Positions 24,616 through 36,896 of a DNA stretch of 64,000 nucleotides are shown here, piece by piece. This DNA is from Mesorhabditis belari (lineage: Eukaryota; Nematoda; Chromadorea; Rhabditida; Rhabditidae). How positions within the stretch are numbered: the stretch's first letter is position 1; the number at the start of each line of letters is the position of its first letter. Made by a program: the position numbers and the translations under genes. The notes below the pieces were generated by a model. That model saw only the letters and a list, made by a program, of their open reading frames with translations, made no database searches and was not told the origin of the DNA. The stretch covers positions 248,001 to 312,000 of the forward strand of contig CAUEEP010000731.1 of the NCBI GenBank assembly GCA_958450365.1, in the 5' to 3' direction.

Positions 24616-25331
24616 TGTAAAAGCAAATTTGAATGCTTACAACTTGAGAGGTTACTTGGGGGTAGGCTAATTTCCACAATTTTTTTCTGCGCAACTGGGT
24701 CGTTTGCCCAACTCGCCATAACTTTCTTCTAAGTGGACCAATCTTTATGATTTTGGTTTCATTTTGTAGATCTCAATAAGAGCAACTCCGAAGAAAGAGG
24801 TTGAAAAGCCAGTTTTCAAGCCTCGCGAAGCAAAGCCTGGAACACCAGGTGAGTTTTGCGCCGATTTTTTTCCACAACTCGCCATAACTTTCTTCTACGT
24901 GGACCAATCTTTATGATTTTGGTGTCATTTTGTTGCACTTATTGAGATCTACAAAATGAAACCAAAATTATAAAGATTGACTCACTTCGAAGAAAGTTAT
25001 GGCGAGTTGCGCAAACGACCTAGTTGCGCAAAAAAAAATTGCGGAAATTAGCCTACCCCGTACTTGGATTTGTAAAATAACAAATTTAAACTAGAAATTG
25101 AGAAATTTCAAAAAAGGTTTTTTTTAAAAACACGCAAATATTGTAATTATTTTCAAATCTTAATGAATATTGCAAAAAAAATATTGTAATCCTTTTCCAA
25201 AATTTAAAGCAAAGTCTTTCCGGAATTAAAATCTCTCGAAACTGCTCAAATTGAAATGAAATCAAAAATTGAAATATTCTTTTTTGTAAAAGCAAATTTG
25301 AATGCTTACAACTTGTGAGATTTACTTGAGA
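24616..25331. mobile_element. Large fold-back element (24651-25075) bracketed by direct repeats
   Basis: Inverted arms of about 130 bp (24651-24783 and 24942-25075) share GGTAGGCTAATTTCC, GGTCGTTTG, CTCGCCATAACTTTCTTC and TTTGTAGATCTCAATAAG. A third copy of part of the left arm lies inside (24879-24945). Outside the arms, a direct repeat (GTAAAAGCAAATTTGAATGC plus CTTACAACTTG, at 24617 and 25287) brackets the whole unit. Confidence 0.7.
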
Positions 25332-26477
25332 TTTTCGCTTTTTAAATTACCAAATCTGCAATAAAAAGAATGCAAAGACAATCCAAAAATACAGAAATAC
25401 AGAAAAATTTCTGGTTAATTCTTTATTTTTCGAATTTTCGAATTTTCGAAACGGTTTGGGGTTTCTGGGGGTTTCCCTTTTCCTCAAAGGCGTCAAAATA
25501 AACAAAAGGGTCCAATTTTTCATTTTCTCCTTTCGATTTCATACTTTTTGGAAGAAAAAAAATAGATAAAATGATCATGTGATAGAATGAAAGAATGGCT
25601 TTTGCTTGAAAGCTTGAACTTGAGCTTGAAAGGGCTTCAAAGCTGAAAGAATCTTGCAGCTGAATCGAATTTTGCATAAAAACACAAAAATCCTATCCTA
25701 TGCGGAAATTCGCGGAGGATATTTTCCGGTTGAAGCCAACAAAAAAAAACACGCCGAAATTGAGGCCTTTTTTTCTTCTTCTTTTCCAACCAATTCAACG
25801 GCGATCTGTCAAATCGGACGCCATTTTATATCAACAAGAGAAAATGAGCAAGGTAAAGCAATGGAACCAATTTTGTGCGGGAAATGTTTAGGTTGAGGAA
25901 CATTAAAAGCAGTCACGTTAACTCTCCTTTTAATAACTTTGAAACAGTGTTTTTTTCATGGGAAAGTACAGGATCAAGTTTTCAAATGCTACATACATCA
26001 TACCATTCGATTTGGAAGGGAAATTAAGCAGAATTTCGATCAAATTAAGGGCAATGGTTGAAAGCATTTATGTAAACTCTTCTTTCGCACTTTGAAACAA
26101 TGTTTTTTTTTGATGAGAAAGTCAACTGAATTTGTTAACTTTGAAACATTACTAAGCATAAAAGTACACTGGAACAAATGAAAAAAATAAAACTTTCCCG
26201 AAAGCTCGGGAAACTTTTAGACGAGTGATTTGACGCACATGTTATCGGCGTTGACAAGCATGAAAATGAAACACGTGATAGTCAAAAGCCTGTTACAACA
26301 TTGCGGCTGCAAAAGAAACCTCGAAAAATGTCTTTGAAGATTTTACGTAAGATTAGAGAGAATTTCGTTTTCCTGGGATAATTTGGTAAACAATCGTAAA
26401 CTTGTTTTCAGATTTTGTCCTATCCATTGGGTAGTAAACGGTTAAGCGAATATGATCAGTAGATCGCACAGAATTCT

Positions 26478-26515
26478 ATTTTACGGTAGTTTGTCTGAAA
26501 TAGGCGACTTTTAGA
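26478..26515. mobile_element. Family 2 MITE end fragment
   Basis: TTTTACGGTAGTTTGTCTGA followed by AATAGGCGACTTTTAG matches one terminus of the family. The rest is absent. Confidence 0.55.
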
Positions 26516-27619
26516 GAAAACGTTTTAACCAAGAGGAACTCACTCTACTAAAGATCCAAAGAATCCGGCAATGTTTCTGATCCAGAAGCATTCCAGTATC
26601 CAGAAGTTCTGGATAAAACATTACAACACAAATATACATGGAGCCAACAGATACAATAAAAATCCGTAACTCGTTCTTGAGATTGAGATCGAATCAGGTA
26701 ATTCAGTTCAAAAACGAATTGAATAAACATAAAAGCTTCAGCAAAAAGTCTTAAAAGATATCCATGACTCTTGTTGTCATCAAATGTAAGTTTTTTAGTA
26801 GAATAAAAGCTAAACTTCAAATAAAAGCTAAGCTCTAGAATCTAGAACTAAAATTCTGGCGTGAGAATTGCTTTGAGATTGAATTCACGAGATTGGTGGA
26901 GTGAAGATTGAAATTTACGGGGACCGCTCTAAACCGTTCTTTTCCAATTCCCAACATTGCGTGGGCTATTTTTGCATTCCAAAAACAAACGACCTTGACT
27001 TGGAAGAGAAAAGAAAAAGAGGAAAAGGGAATTGACGGTTATACTCGATAGTGGTCCTGGAATAAGAAAAGAGGAAAAGAGAAGGAAAAAGAGAGGAATG
27101 GCTAACGGTGGATCGATTTTACGACACAATAAACATGTTTCAAGTTGAGTTTGCGGAATGGGAAACCGTTTTTGTGTTATCCTGTCAATCAACTTGTCTT
27201 AGATTTTAGAAAACGGTTTGGAAAGGAACACAGATAAACAAAGAGTAGCTTTCATTGGAATCATTTAAAAGGAGTTAGTTGACAATATTAGAGAGACTTT
27301 CGAGGATTTGTGTTTCAAGTTTTGGGTCATAAATGGTTTCCTTTCAGAATTAGTGTAATGTCGCCTTTCAGATTACTTTTAGATTAGAAAATTCACTCAA
27401 ACACTTAAAAATCTTTTTATTTATTTTTACTTACTTATTGAATCTTGCATTTGCATTATTTAAACTTTGGTTAAACCTTACATTTCTTGAGTTTCAAATT
27501 AAGCGCTTTTAAAGTTTGATAACATCAACAATTAATGGGAGGAAACGGCAAGTTGTGTTATCATAAAAAGTCCAAATCAAAAACAGATTCTATTTAAGAA
27601 TCTAAAATCTAAAAGACTT

Positions 27620-27890
27620 TTAGAAATCTCCGACTTCAATAACATTTATTTTTCCTCTCTCCGATTTGATCTTATTTCTCGGGTGAGATCTCGAAGTGAA
27701 ATTCCCCATCAATAATGAGATCTCCCTTGAGATCTCCGGGGGAAAGATAGGTGACGATAATTCGATAATGAGGACGAAATCGGGGAGTTCGAGTGAGATT
27801 TCGGACTTGGATTTGTTTTGAAATTGAAACTTTGGCATAATTGGAGACATGTGGAATTTTTGAGTCGAATCCTGCTTCTGTACTAAACAA
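27620..27890 (-). other. Candidate coding exon, two overlapping open frames
   Basis: After a TTTGTTTAG acceptor (near 27882) two minus-strand frames stay open. One ends GDLIIDGEFHFEISPEK with a stop near 27674. The other runs on to GKINVIEVGDF with a stop near 27620. The first has balanced, exon-like composition unlike its AT-rich surroundings. I recognise neither and found no convincing partner exon or start, so I cannot call a gene. Confidence 0.25.
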
Positions 27891-30562
27891 ACTGTCAACT
27901 GGCTTGAACTAGTTTAGCCTGAAACACTTTTTCCTTTCATGCTTTAAAGCCGTTAGATTGTGATTAACTTGACTCAATAGCTTTGTATCCGGGCCACTTG
28001 AAACTTGAAGCGCATTTTTCTCTCCTGAGGTTCCTTTTGATAATTGACTGATTCCACTTGTAAAATCGAACTGTACCAGAATTACATATAAAAAACGGTT
28101 CTTATAGGTGGCGATAATTATTTGTAGCCAAAATAGGGGAAAAATGGCTCAAGCTCAACACAAATTAGAGATTTTCCTTGAAGATACAACAAGCGAATCC
28201 CGCCAATTGATTTAATACTAACAAAATTTTTCGATTCGAAAACAAAGTTTCAACTAAAGCGAGGGTGGGAGGCGATTTTAAAGCGATTTACAACACAAAA
28301 CCGACAAAACTCACAAAACTTAGCTAGCTTCACGATTTTAAAGCCTTCAATTGTAAAGCGAAAACGTGAATCGATCGCATGTTTTAACTTAGAGAATGAG
28401 TACGTAAATCACAATTTGAATCGTGATTTACTGCACGATTTTGAGTCATAATAGGAACAATCTGTGGGGCAATCTAATTTCTGAATTAGATAAGAACCAT
28501 TTCGAAATCCCGATCAAGTATTGATAAAATTTTTTTAAAAAACTAATAATTTTAACTCTGAATCGTAAAACAGATGTAAAACTACATGTTAGAGAGCTCA
28601 TTTCGCTTTCGTTGTATCGTTGTCGAAAGAGTGAACGAGGAAAACCGATCGGCGGATTCGGGTCAATTGCCCGCACGAAAAACCGCAAAAAGCCGTGAAA
28701 GTACTAGTGGGGATACACACTTTTTGTTGGAAATTTGAAAGTAAGTGATTTCACAAGAGCCCTAGTATCTAAACTAGATCTTTGTTGTCAGAATTGAGTA
28801 TCTAGACATTTTGAAGTAATTGGTTTGGGCTCAGGGTTTGTAGGAATATTGCGAGGATAGCATCAACACCAAAACAGATAGCACTGGCTCAAATTAATCT
28901 GATTTTAAGCAATAATCAAAATATGGGTTTTCCAAAACAAAACAAAAACTCGGGGTTATTTGATGGAAATGCCCGGGCGTATCCGGGAGAACTAGAAAAG
29001 GACTAAAAAGGGCAATGAGAGGAATGAGAAGGAATAAGGGTCAAAGGGGGTGGTGAGGTAAGGGAACCCCACCCGTCCACCTGCATCCATTCATCTATAT
29101 GTAGAGGTCGACCTGTGCCACCCTTTCTCTGTCCCATCCATTCCCTTTCCCTCCTCTCGAGCCTCTTATTGGCACTCGACCTCACCAGTCAGACAGGAAA
29201 AGGTGAAAAAGGATTAATAAAAATTTCCCGGTCTTGGTGTACCAATTCAAGTTCCATTCACAGTACTTAATTCAGTCTACTATTGATTAAAAAGTTCAAT
29301 ATCTTATAGTTAGACAGATTCCAAAGCCAATTTTAAAACAGAACTCTTATTCAGAAACAACTAGACCAGGTCAACTAAGCCAGGTAAAACTCCAAGCTAA
29401 ATCCTGGCCCGTCTAATCTGGCTTTGATGCAGGCGTGATCCCATTCAATCAGTCCCATTCAATTTCATCTTAGAATGCGCTCGGCACAAATGTCTCGGAG
29501 ATCAGTTGGCATGTTTCAAAAGTCAGTTCAGGCAAAGCCAGGAATCTTGCCTTGCCTGTGCTGCCTTTACCAGATATGACCCACAAAAATTCCCAATAGA
29601 TAATCACAAAGAAATCATAAAACATTTAACTTTGAAAAGCCGAAGAATGCAAGGAACCGAAAATTCCCATATCTCGATGTGTCACCCATTTGGTGTCCCT
29701 TTTCACTCCGGAGTGAGCATGTGAAAGAGAAAAGAAAGCGCGACAAAGTGACAAATGAATGGCGAAATGGAAGGGTTGGCAGAAAGAGATCCCTTGAGAG
29801 ACAGCCAAGAGGGGATTCTCACTCAAATCTCAATCCCAGAGTGGTCCGCCCAAGCGCATCAATCCTCTCACTCACAAATCATCAAACAAATGTTCGCGCC
29901 AAGGCGATCACTCTGAACCAATTAGACATCGTTTGAGACTATTTGCAGGCGCAGAGTTTCAAAGCTAAAAACTGTCATGGTTCAAATTCAATGGTACAAC
30001 GACAAGCAGAGCTCTATGTGAAATGAGGAAAGGATACGCATTGCAGACCCAGATGTAGTCATCGAGCCGAAAACATGAAGGAGTGAGCCGCTAAAGCCCA
30101 AGACGTCGTAAAAAAGCACTTTGCGCAGCACAAATAATCGCAAGACCAGTCAGTTGCTGTTTCAAAAGTCGGTAGCAGTTGACCGATAACTTTCTCAGCT
30201 ACCGTAAACCTGACCCTAGCTCTCCTAATTTAAAGTTCACAATCAATCGTCTAATATCAGGAACTTTACTATCACAAAACATTTATTAACACTGTTTTAT
30301 TCCAAACGATTTTACACCTATAAGATCACGAATGTCACGCTTAAGTGGGTAATGAAATTTTCCTAAAGCAAAAACGAAAAGAGCTTCTATAAAAACATGT
30401 AAAAGTGATTATTAAACTAATAGAAGATTTGAAATGTAATGAAAAATGAGGACCCATATAGAAGAAAAGGAGCAGCTTTAACCCGTAAAAATTAAAACCG
30501 AATGGAAAAAGACTATTGCAACCGAACAAAATGAAAGTAGCACCAACGTAAAGATCCGTCTA

Positions 30563-33500
30563 TTATCCCTGTTGCAAGGCGATCAAATTATGAAGAAATG
30601 CTTCTTCTTCGCCTTCGGGCACACCTAGATTTGAAAAGTCAGATTGCAAAGTAAAGAACAAGGATGAATCCGTTAGCTATGCTTTTGAACTTTATGTTTA
30701 GATCATAACATTTACCAATCAAGTTTCCGCCTTCATCGAAGCGCCATGGATCGTCTTGAGCACCGCCATGCGCTTCAGTGAGATGTTTATAGATTCCCCC
30801 TTCGTTCTTACCCTAAAATAAATAGATTAATAGAGGTTGAGTTTGAAGCGCTTCTTTTAAAAAAACTCACGATGTGTTTGCAAATCCAACAAAAGTGCAC
30901 TTTGCACTTGGCGCATTGCATGTGATTGCAGCCAGCCGTCTTCTCAATCACCACCGAGCAACCTTGTTGAGGACAAGGGGTGATCTTCGTGCGTCCCAGT
31001 TGATCCATGTACTTTTTCAAAGAAACATCTGCATCTTCTAAAAGCGATATTGTAAAAAAGCCACAAGATTAAAACACTCACCTCTTAATTCCTTATATTG
31101 GTCGCACGAGATGAATTGATGTTCCTCGATTCCACAGAATAAGCAATGAACACGTCCACACGACCCGCACTTGTTTGTACCATTGCAAGGAAGTCCTGGG
31201 GGAGCCTTCTTTTTCTAAAAAACTAATACATCAACCCTACAGTCAGTTGCCAAAAACAAACCTCAAACAGTCCTTGACAATCCGGTGTAAGGCAACTGAA
31301 GTACATGGCCCCGGGTCGAGATAAGAGTTGGTCAAGCGCGGCACGCACGAAGACCTTCAGCTTCTCAGAGTCCCACCACCAAGCCCTATCGGCCAATGTA
31401 AACCCTCCGCCAGCACCCAGAAGTAAGCGCTAAATGCGAAGGTCAGGCTTGAAAAGAAGGAACAACTCACCTTGATATCACTCGCTGCGAATGGTTTTTC
31501 GCAATTTTCACTCGCACACACGAATGGCATCCGGTCCCGACTATGTTGACCATGAAGAACCTAGAAAGACAGGTTTAAAGAAAATTTCAGCAAACAAACT
31601 TGTCCATTGATGCATTCCCGACAAAAGATGTGCCCACATAGCTCCAAACAGTAGAAATCGTCACTGAGTGGTCCTAAGCAAATGCCACAAATCGGACGCG
31701 AAGACATAGATAGGAAACTTGGATCCTCTACCAATGAGCGAAAATGAGCGTATACCTAAAATTATTTTAAACAATTAGTTGAACCTTGGTAGTTTACAGC
31801 CTGATCGAGACCCTCCAACAAATGCAGCAATTGCTCGTATTGAGCCACATTTCCGCGCACCAAGATTGACTTTGTTTCCTTCTTGAAATCGATTCTCGGA
31901 GCTGCATCTCCTTTTAACAAATTCGCAAAGCCGCTCACGTTCTCTGATTAAAAGACATTGCTATTTATGGCAAATTAAGTTTATCACCTGTTCCGTATGT
32001 CCAATCCATATGATTGACTACGAGCTCGAAATTCCTTGGGAAACGCGGAGGAGCTATGCTGACAGCAGCCCCAACTTCCATAGAAAGTCTAAAATAAAAT
32101 CTTTGTATCCAGATCAAAGTTTAAAGTTAAATGACGGAAAAGTACCTATTATTTATTCCAACGTGAATTCCAAAGGCTAAATCTTCTCGTTTCGTTTCAG
32201 ATCCCCACAATGTTATCCTTCGTCGAGTCGCGTCCACATCATAAAACAGGTTGTTCGTTTCCTTTTCTGCCTGCAATTTCTGTCGTAGCCAAGCAGCGCC
32301 AATGCTGGAAAAAAAAATAATTAAATGGTTAAGTAACCAAAATATACCCGTAGAATAACCATTGTTCATCTTTAGTTTGCGCATGAATGATCTTAGGTTC
32401 GAATAATCGTCGAATGTAGGCAAATCCGCTGTCCACATAACTAAAATCAACATTATACAAAAATTTTCCGTTAAAATCTAACCTTTTTGGCCATCCACAA
32501 ACTGCAATTCTGTCTGTATTCAACGTTCCTGACTTGTCATCGCAGACTCTGATCCATTTCGTTATTCCCATTTCATAAGTTTCACTAAAACATCCATTTA
32601 CTGAGTACAATGAACCCAACTAACCCGAAAGGATTTTTGTTAAACTTTTCCAACTCGTCTTGAAATACTGGACGCAATTTGATTGGCACATCTATCTTCC
32701 GTACATATTCAGGCAAATGATCAACTTGTCGAAGCTCTTTCGGATTGAGGTGCAGTTGGCGGTGATCGATGAGATAAATCATGTGCTGAACAATGGCCAC
32801 TCCTTGCCGTAAGTCATCAAACGATACCTAAAAGATAAAGTTAACGCTAAAAACTCCCAAACTACTGTCAATTCGTTATATACAGCACCCTTTCCATTGA
32901 ATGTGAAAGACCAAGGGAATCTCGCAAAATCCGTAGCGTACTAAACTTTCAATTAAGCAGAAAAATGTCACAAATACCTCTCGCATTGCAATTAAATCTC
33001 TTGGATTGTCTTCTGGGAGCGTCGACCATACTTTGAGCTCAATTGCACACTTGATGAAGTGTTCGGTGAGAACGAGGCTCAAGCTATTCTGCGTTCTAAA
33101 CAAATTAGATGAGTTAATTACCAAATAAATTTAGTCATCATTAACATCATTAACTTACTCTAGGTCAAGCTCTTGTCGATCGTGCAAAGGCACCTTGACA
33201 TCCTCCACTTCGATTCCTTGCGGTATAAGAAGTGTACGCACCCATTCCAGCGCTTCAGGCTGATTTCTGATGCCTCCAGGAGGATGGAAAACTTTCAACT
33301 AAAACCAACAATATTAACAAAGACCTTCTGCCAATTACCTGTTTGGCTCCACGTTTTCGGAAAGTAATCTCAGCCGCAACGCTGTGAAAAATGAACACGT
33401 CGTTTGCAAATCGTAAAAAAGCGGGATCTTTGACCTAAAAAGCATCAAGTTGAACACAAACAATAAAAAACTGACCGTAACGAAAAAATATCGTCTTGGT

Positions 33501-35353
33501 GGCTGCTTTTGCCAGCGCAAACGAATGTTGACATGCTCTGTGGCAAGAGATTGCACACAATAGTCGCCCATGATGAGCTCCTTCGGGCAGGGAAACGCTT
33601 CAATTCCTTTATCGGTGGCCAATTGTGACAGCTTGCTTCGTGTTTGATTTGGATCCAAGTAAGTAACCATCGTGGACGTAGCATCCTAAATCAATTCCTA
33701 AGTGTTTGGAACTAATTTTAAAGATACTTCTCTTTCCCTTCCAAGTGAGTGAAGAAGCCTTGTCGTTTGCAATTGCATCAGCTCCTCGAAGTCCGTGCCT
33801 AATTTTTTCTCCGATTTCAGTTGTTTTTCATCTTCTTCCGATGTCATAGTCAGAATCAACGAGCACCCGTCATCTTGTTGCCGCAAAAAGTCGCATTCGC
33901 CGCCCATACCAACGAGTATCCAAAGTAAATATTGAAGACACACAATAACCTATGCAAACCTTGAAGTTGTGCTTCGGGACAGCCATCTCAAAGCGTTCCC
34001 TTTGTAAATTTGATCTGATATCGCTGTGTTTGGTGACTCTTTTGATTTCAGTTTCAATTTCCTCTTTCCAGTTGTTCGGATCGGCCGCTTGCACCTTAAG
34101 AACCGGTTGACAAGCAAAGAACTCCTGGGAAGGGGCCATTATCTAGAAGGGATTACTACAGATTAGAACAGCCTAGTCGAGGAGTTTCTCATCAAAATAA
34201 ATTTTCGAAAAGATTACCCTGCACAAACGAATATCGTTGTATCCAATTGCCCAATCAATAAAGCACGATCGCTTGAGCGGAGTGGGGCCTTCACTTTGCG
34301 TTTCTTGCAGTCCAATAGTCGCCAACTTTGCCATGGATGGTCCAAGTGGATGCGAGCAAGCGTCGCGTAAGTACTAAATCACTAAAGCTTTATTTTCACA
34401 AACTAGAAATTTACATAAATTTCCGCAAGAAGTTTTTTCATAAATTCACTATCGACGGTCGACAGTTCTTGCCTAAAATACTAAAGTTAGCTCCGCTTTA
34501 ACTCTGCCTCTTTCTCACTTGAAAACTTCGACGGCGTTTTCCACTCGCTCTCTGATCCTTTCTTTTGTTTGCTCGATGAACTGCGAATTCATCGGTCTTC
34601 GATTTCCGTCGCAATCCTTCATGAAAACCATGTTTCCAAAGCAATCCAATTGTGGCTCGATAGACGAGTAGTTGATTCGAAAAGTCTAAAACTTTGCTGT
34701 TTAATAAAACAAAAGTCCAGTCACTGCACCTCTTCTTCAACATGTGTTCGTCTTGGTGATCTCTCCTTTCCGATCTTGATTGAGCGCAGTTTGAAAGTCG
34801 ATAAGTCGAAGTCGCTTGGCGGATTCCAAGCCGATGTCTAAAGTAAGAAAGTTATTTGAACTAAAACGCTTCAAACTTACCGATTGTATGGAGCAAATGT
34901 TTCGTTTCAACTGCGATTTCATCCAATCCTTCTCATCATCGGGTATGTAGTCGTTGTCATCATATGGTTTCAGTTGCAGATCCTCCGGGTTCAAGTTGTG
35001 CTCGGCTGAAGTCGAAGATTGATCGTCGTGTTGTGGGGAGTGGCTTGCACTAAAAGAACAATACAACAATTCATTACAAAGTAATTATAGTCCGCTGAAA
35101 ATATACTAAAAACAGCTTATTCACCTAGGTACAAAGCCATCAAAACTGGCTTCCCAATCGCTGGCCGCTGACGAAGCGTTAACAAATGGGAAAACTAAAA
35201 TGAAAGCTGTAAAAATAGATCTTTAGAAACATAAATCTTTTCTCAACTCAAGAACAAAACAAAACTTTAGGCCTAAAAGTAAACTTTCAAAAGCACACCG
35301 AATGGCACGTGGTTTGCCTTCTTTCGCTTTCCCGGGTTCTTTTTGCTGACCAT
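30563..35353 (-). CDS. RBR-type E3 ubiquitin-protein ligase, about 1,142 aa (26 exons)
   Basis: RING-between-RING ligase: RING1 recruits the E2, and RING2 carries a cysteine that briefly holds ubiquitin. Exons run from 35353-35299 to 30624-30563. RING1 is in exons 31755-31600 and 31560-31471 ([26 protein letters not shown]). The IBR follows in 31429-31082. RING2 is in 31037-30871 ([20 protein letters not shown], then CAKC, HFCWIC); the Cys after GCNHMQ (about 1076) is the predicted catalytic residue. The about 850 residues before RING1 match nothing I recognise. A very long N-terminal region before an RBR resembles the plant DEAH11/12-type layout, but I see no DEAH motif. ATG 35351-35353 follows a TTTTAG acceptor. 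One junction (33960/33949) does not resolve cleanly (see findings). Divergent from the operon at 35953. Confidence 0.88.
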
Positions 35354-35952
35354 CTCTAACTAAAAAATAAAATTAGTAAATTTTGGGAAAGTAAAGAAGC
35401 AAAAACGCGAGTAAGACAACGAAAACAAAACAGTTTGACCGAACGAAATTCTTCTAATGAAAAGTTCTCCTCTTCGCACCCTTTTATACGCGTTAACAGC
35501 TAATTTCGAAATTTGAATTGATAATTGGATACTTTTGGGCTGCGGTAGAAGGCTTTTCAAGGCTATTTAATGATTTCATAAAATTTCTTTTTCATTTACG
35601 AAAGACACTCTTGCATGCACAAAAATATTCAAACTTTCTAGAAAAACTTGTTTGTTTAAATGAAGGCAAGGGATGTTAGCGTGAGGCTGATTGGAAGAAA
35701 TTATTGAAAACCCCAGGAATTGTAAAGTCGCCCATTTGTCCCTGATGATTCGTTTGTTTACAAGAGGGGAAAAAGGGGTTTCCTGGCCTCATGTTATGCT
35801 TGTGCCAAACTACAGACTATAGGTATTTCTCTCCGTTTTAGTGCTCTCTAGCCGGCGTTTTTTATTCAAATGAGTTGTTTGTGATAGTGATTTTTATTCT
35901 TTGCAGTCTCTTGCTTATTTTGTTTTCATTGAAATCAAACTTTTGTTTGTAG
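35354..35952. promoter_or_regulatory. Divergent promoter region between the RBR gene and the operon
   Basis: 600 bases separate two start codons on opposite strands. AT-rich with a T-rich stretch (35880-35940) ending in TTGTTTGTAG, the acceptor immediately before the operon's first ATG. No TATA box or other element can be assigned with confidence. Confidence 0.45.
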
Positions 35953-36660
35953 ATGTTGCAAGAAGATCCATACCTTCACCCTCGATCTCCGTCCAAAGAG
36001 CCGGCACCGATACCCGAGGATTTCTTCTACAACGACGTCGAAAATCGAATCTACGTTAATCCGGGTTGGTTTTTAGTTTGTAAAATTCGTAAAGCCGGCT
36101 GGCTTAACTATTGCCAATGAACAGTGATTAGGCATCTGATTGGTTAGAGTAAGCACGAGTTTACAACGGAAATTGGCTCTTATAAATTTACTTGTACGTT
36201 AGAACTTAATCTCACGTTATCTTATTGGTTGCTTTGCTAATCTGGCACTTTTAGCCCCGTTGACTCCGCCCGTTCCGTTGGACATCCGAAATCCGATTGC
36301 AAAGCGTTTGATGAAAGAGAACGAAGCGATGATCGATCAAGAAATCCTAAAACAGGTATTAGTTTAGTTAGGTTTCATCCATTTAGTTAATTTTCTAGTG
36401 GTTATTTGATTAGATGCACAAACTTAACTTTTTGATTTCGTCATGTTTGACAAAGAGAAATGATGATGAAACTTGGGGCGAATATTAATGCAGCATAAAT
36501 TCTTTTTTAGGCTGCAAATGCAACTACCGTCCAACAACCGCAGTTCCAGGATTTGATCCCACTCAGCTTCGACGAAAAGGAACATATCCGAAAAGAAGAA
36601 CAGAAACGACAGAATCAAAGAGAGAAAGCCGCGGAAAAAGTTAAAGTAAGTCGACGATAA
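35953..36660 (+). CDS. Unrecognised small protein, first gene of a probable operon (120 aa)
   Basis: Exons 35953-36064, 36255-36355 and 36511 onwards. Protein starts MLQEDPYLHPRSPSKEPAPI, is Pro-rich in the middle (APLTPPVPLDIRNP) and ends in a charged, probably helical segment (KEEQKRQNQREKAAEKVK). No domain recognised. Two ends are possible. Reading through the GTAAGT after 36645 gives stop 36658-36660 and leaves AATAAA at 36777-36782 as the poly(A) signal. Splicing 36645 to 36884 would instead add CMYIYG and a stop overlapping the ubxn-6 ATG. I prefer the first because of the downstream poly(A) signal and operon spacing. The ATG directly follows a TTGTAG acceptor. Confidence 0.7.
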
Positions 36661-36896
36661 ACAAATGGAAAAGTTTACTTTATTGATTTATTGACACTTC
36701 TGTGTTTATTTCGACTTTGTCATCGTTTTGCCACATTTTCTCTTGATCTTATTTGTATTTTATTAACGGGTGCTTTAATAAAACTTGAATTTCTGTGAAT
36801 TTTTGAAATTTTAAGTTGCAACTATTAAATATCAGTGAAATTAATGTTCAGGGAATAAGACTTCTTTAACAATTTAATTTTAGTGCATGTATATTT
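36661..36896 (+). promoter_or_regulatory. Operon-type intercistronic region upstream of ubxn-6
   Basis: AATAAA at 36777-36782 is followed about 100 bases later by a TTTAATTTTAG acceptor (36882-36883), 13 bases before the ubxn-6 ATG. In C. elegans operons, about 100 bases between the poly(A) signal of one gene and the trans-splice site of the next is the normal arrangement, with SL2-type leader use. Confidence 0.6.

Larger units (their letters stand above)
23156..30562. other. 7.4-kb region with no confident gene
   Basis: Between the Rab11-FIP distal exon and the stop codon of the RBR gene. It holds simple CAA repeats (23280-23325), a tandem repeat (23651-23713), a MITE (24131-24206), a large fold-back element (24651-25075) with flanking direct repeats, a family 2 MITE fragment (26478-26515) and a dual-frame candidate exon (27620-27890). 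Many GTTTCAA heptamers, including an exact CTGTTTCA near 30160. Confidence 0.45.
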
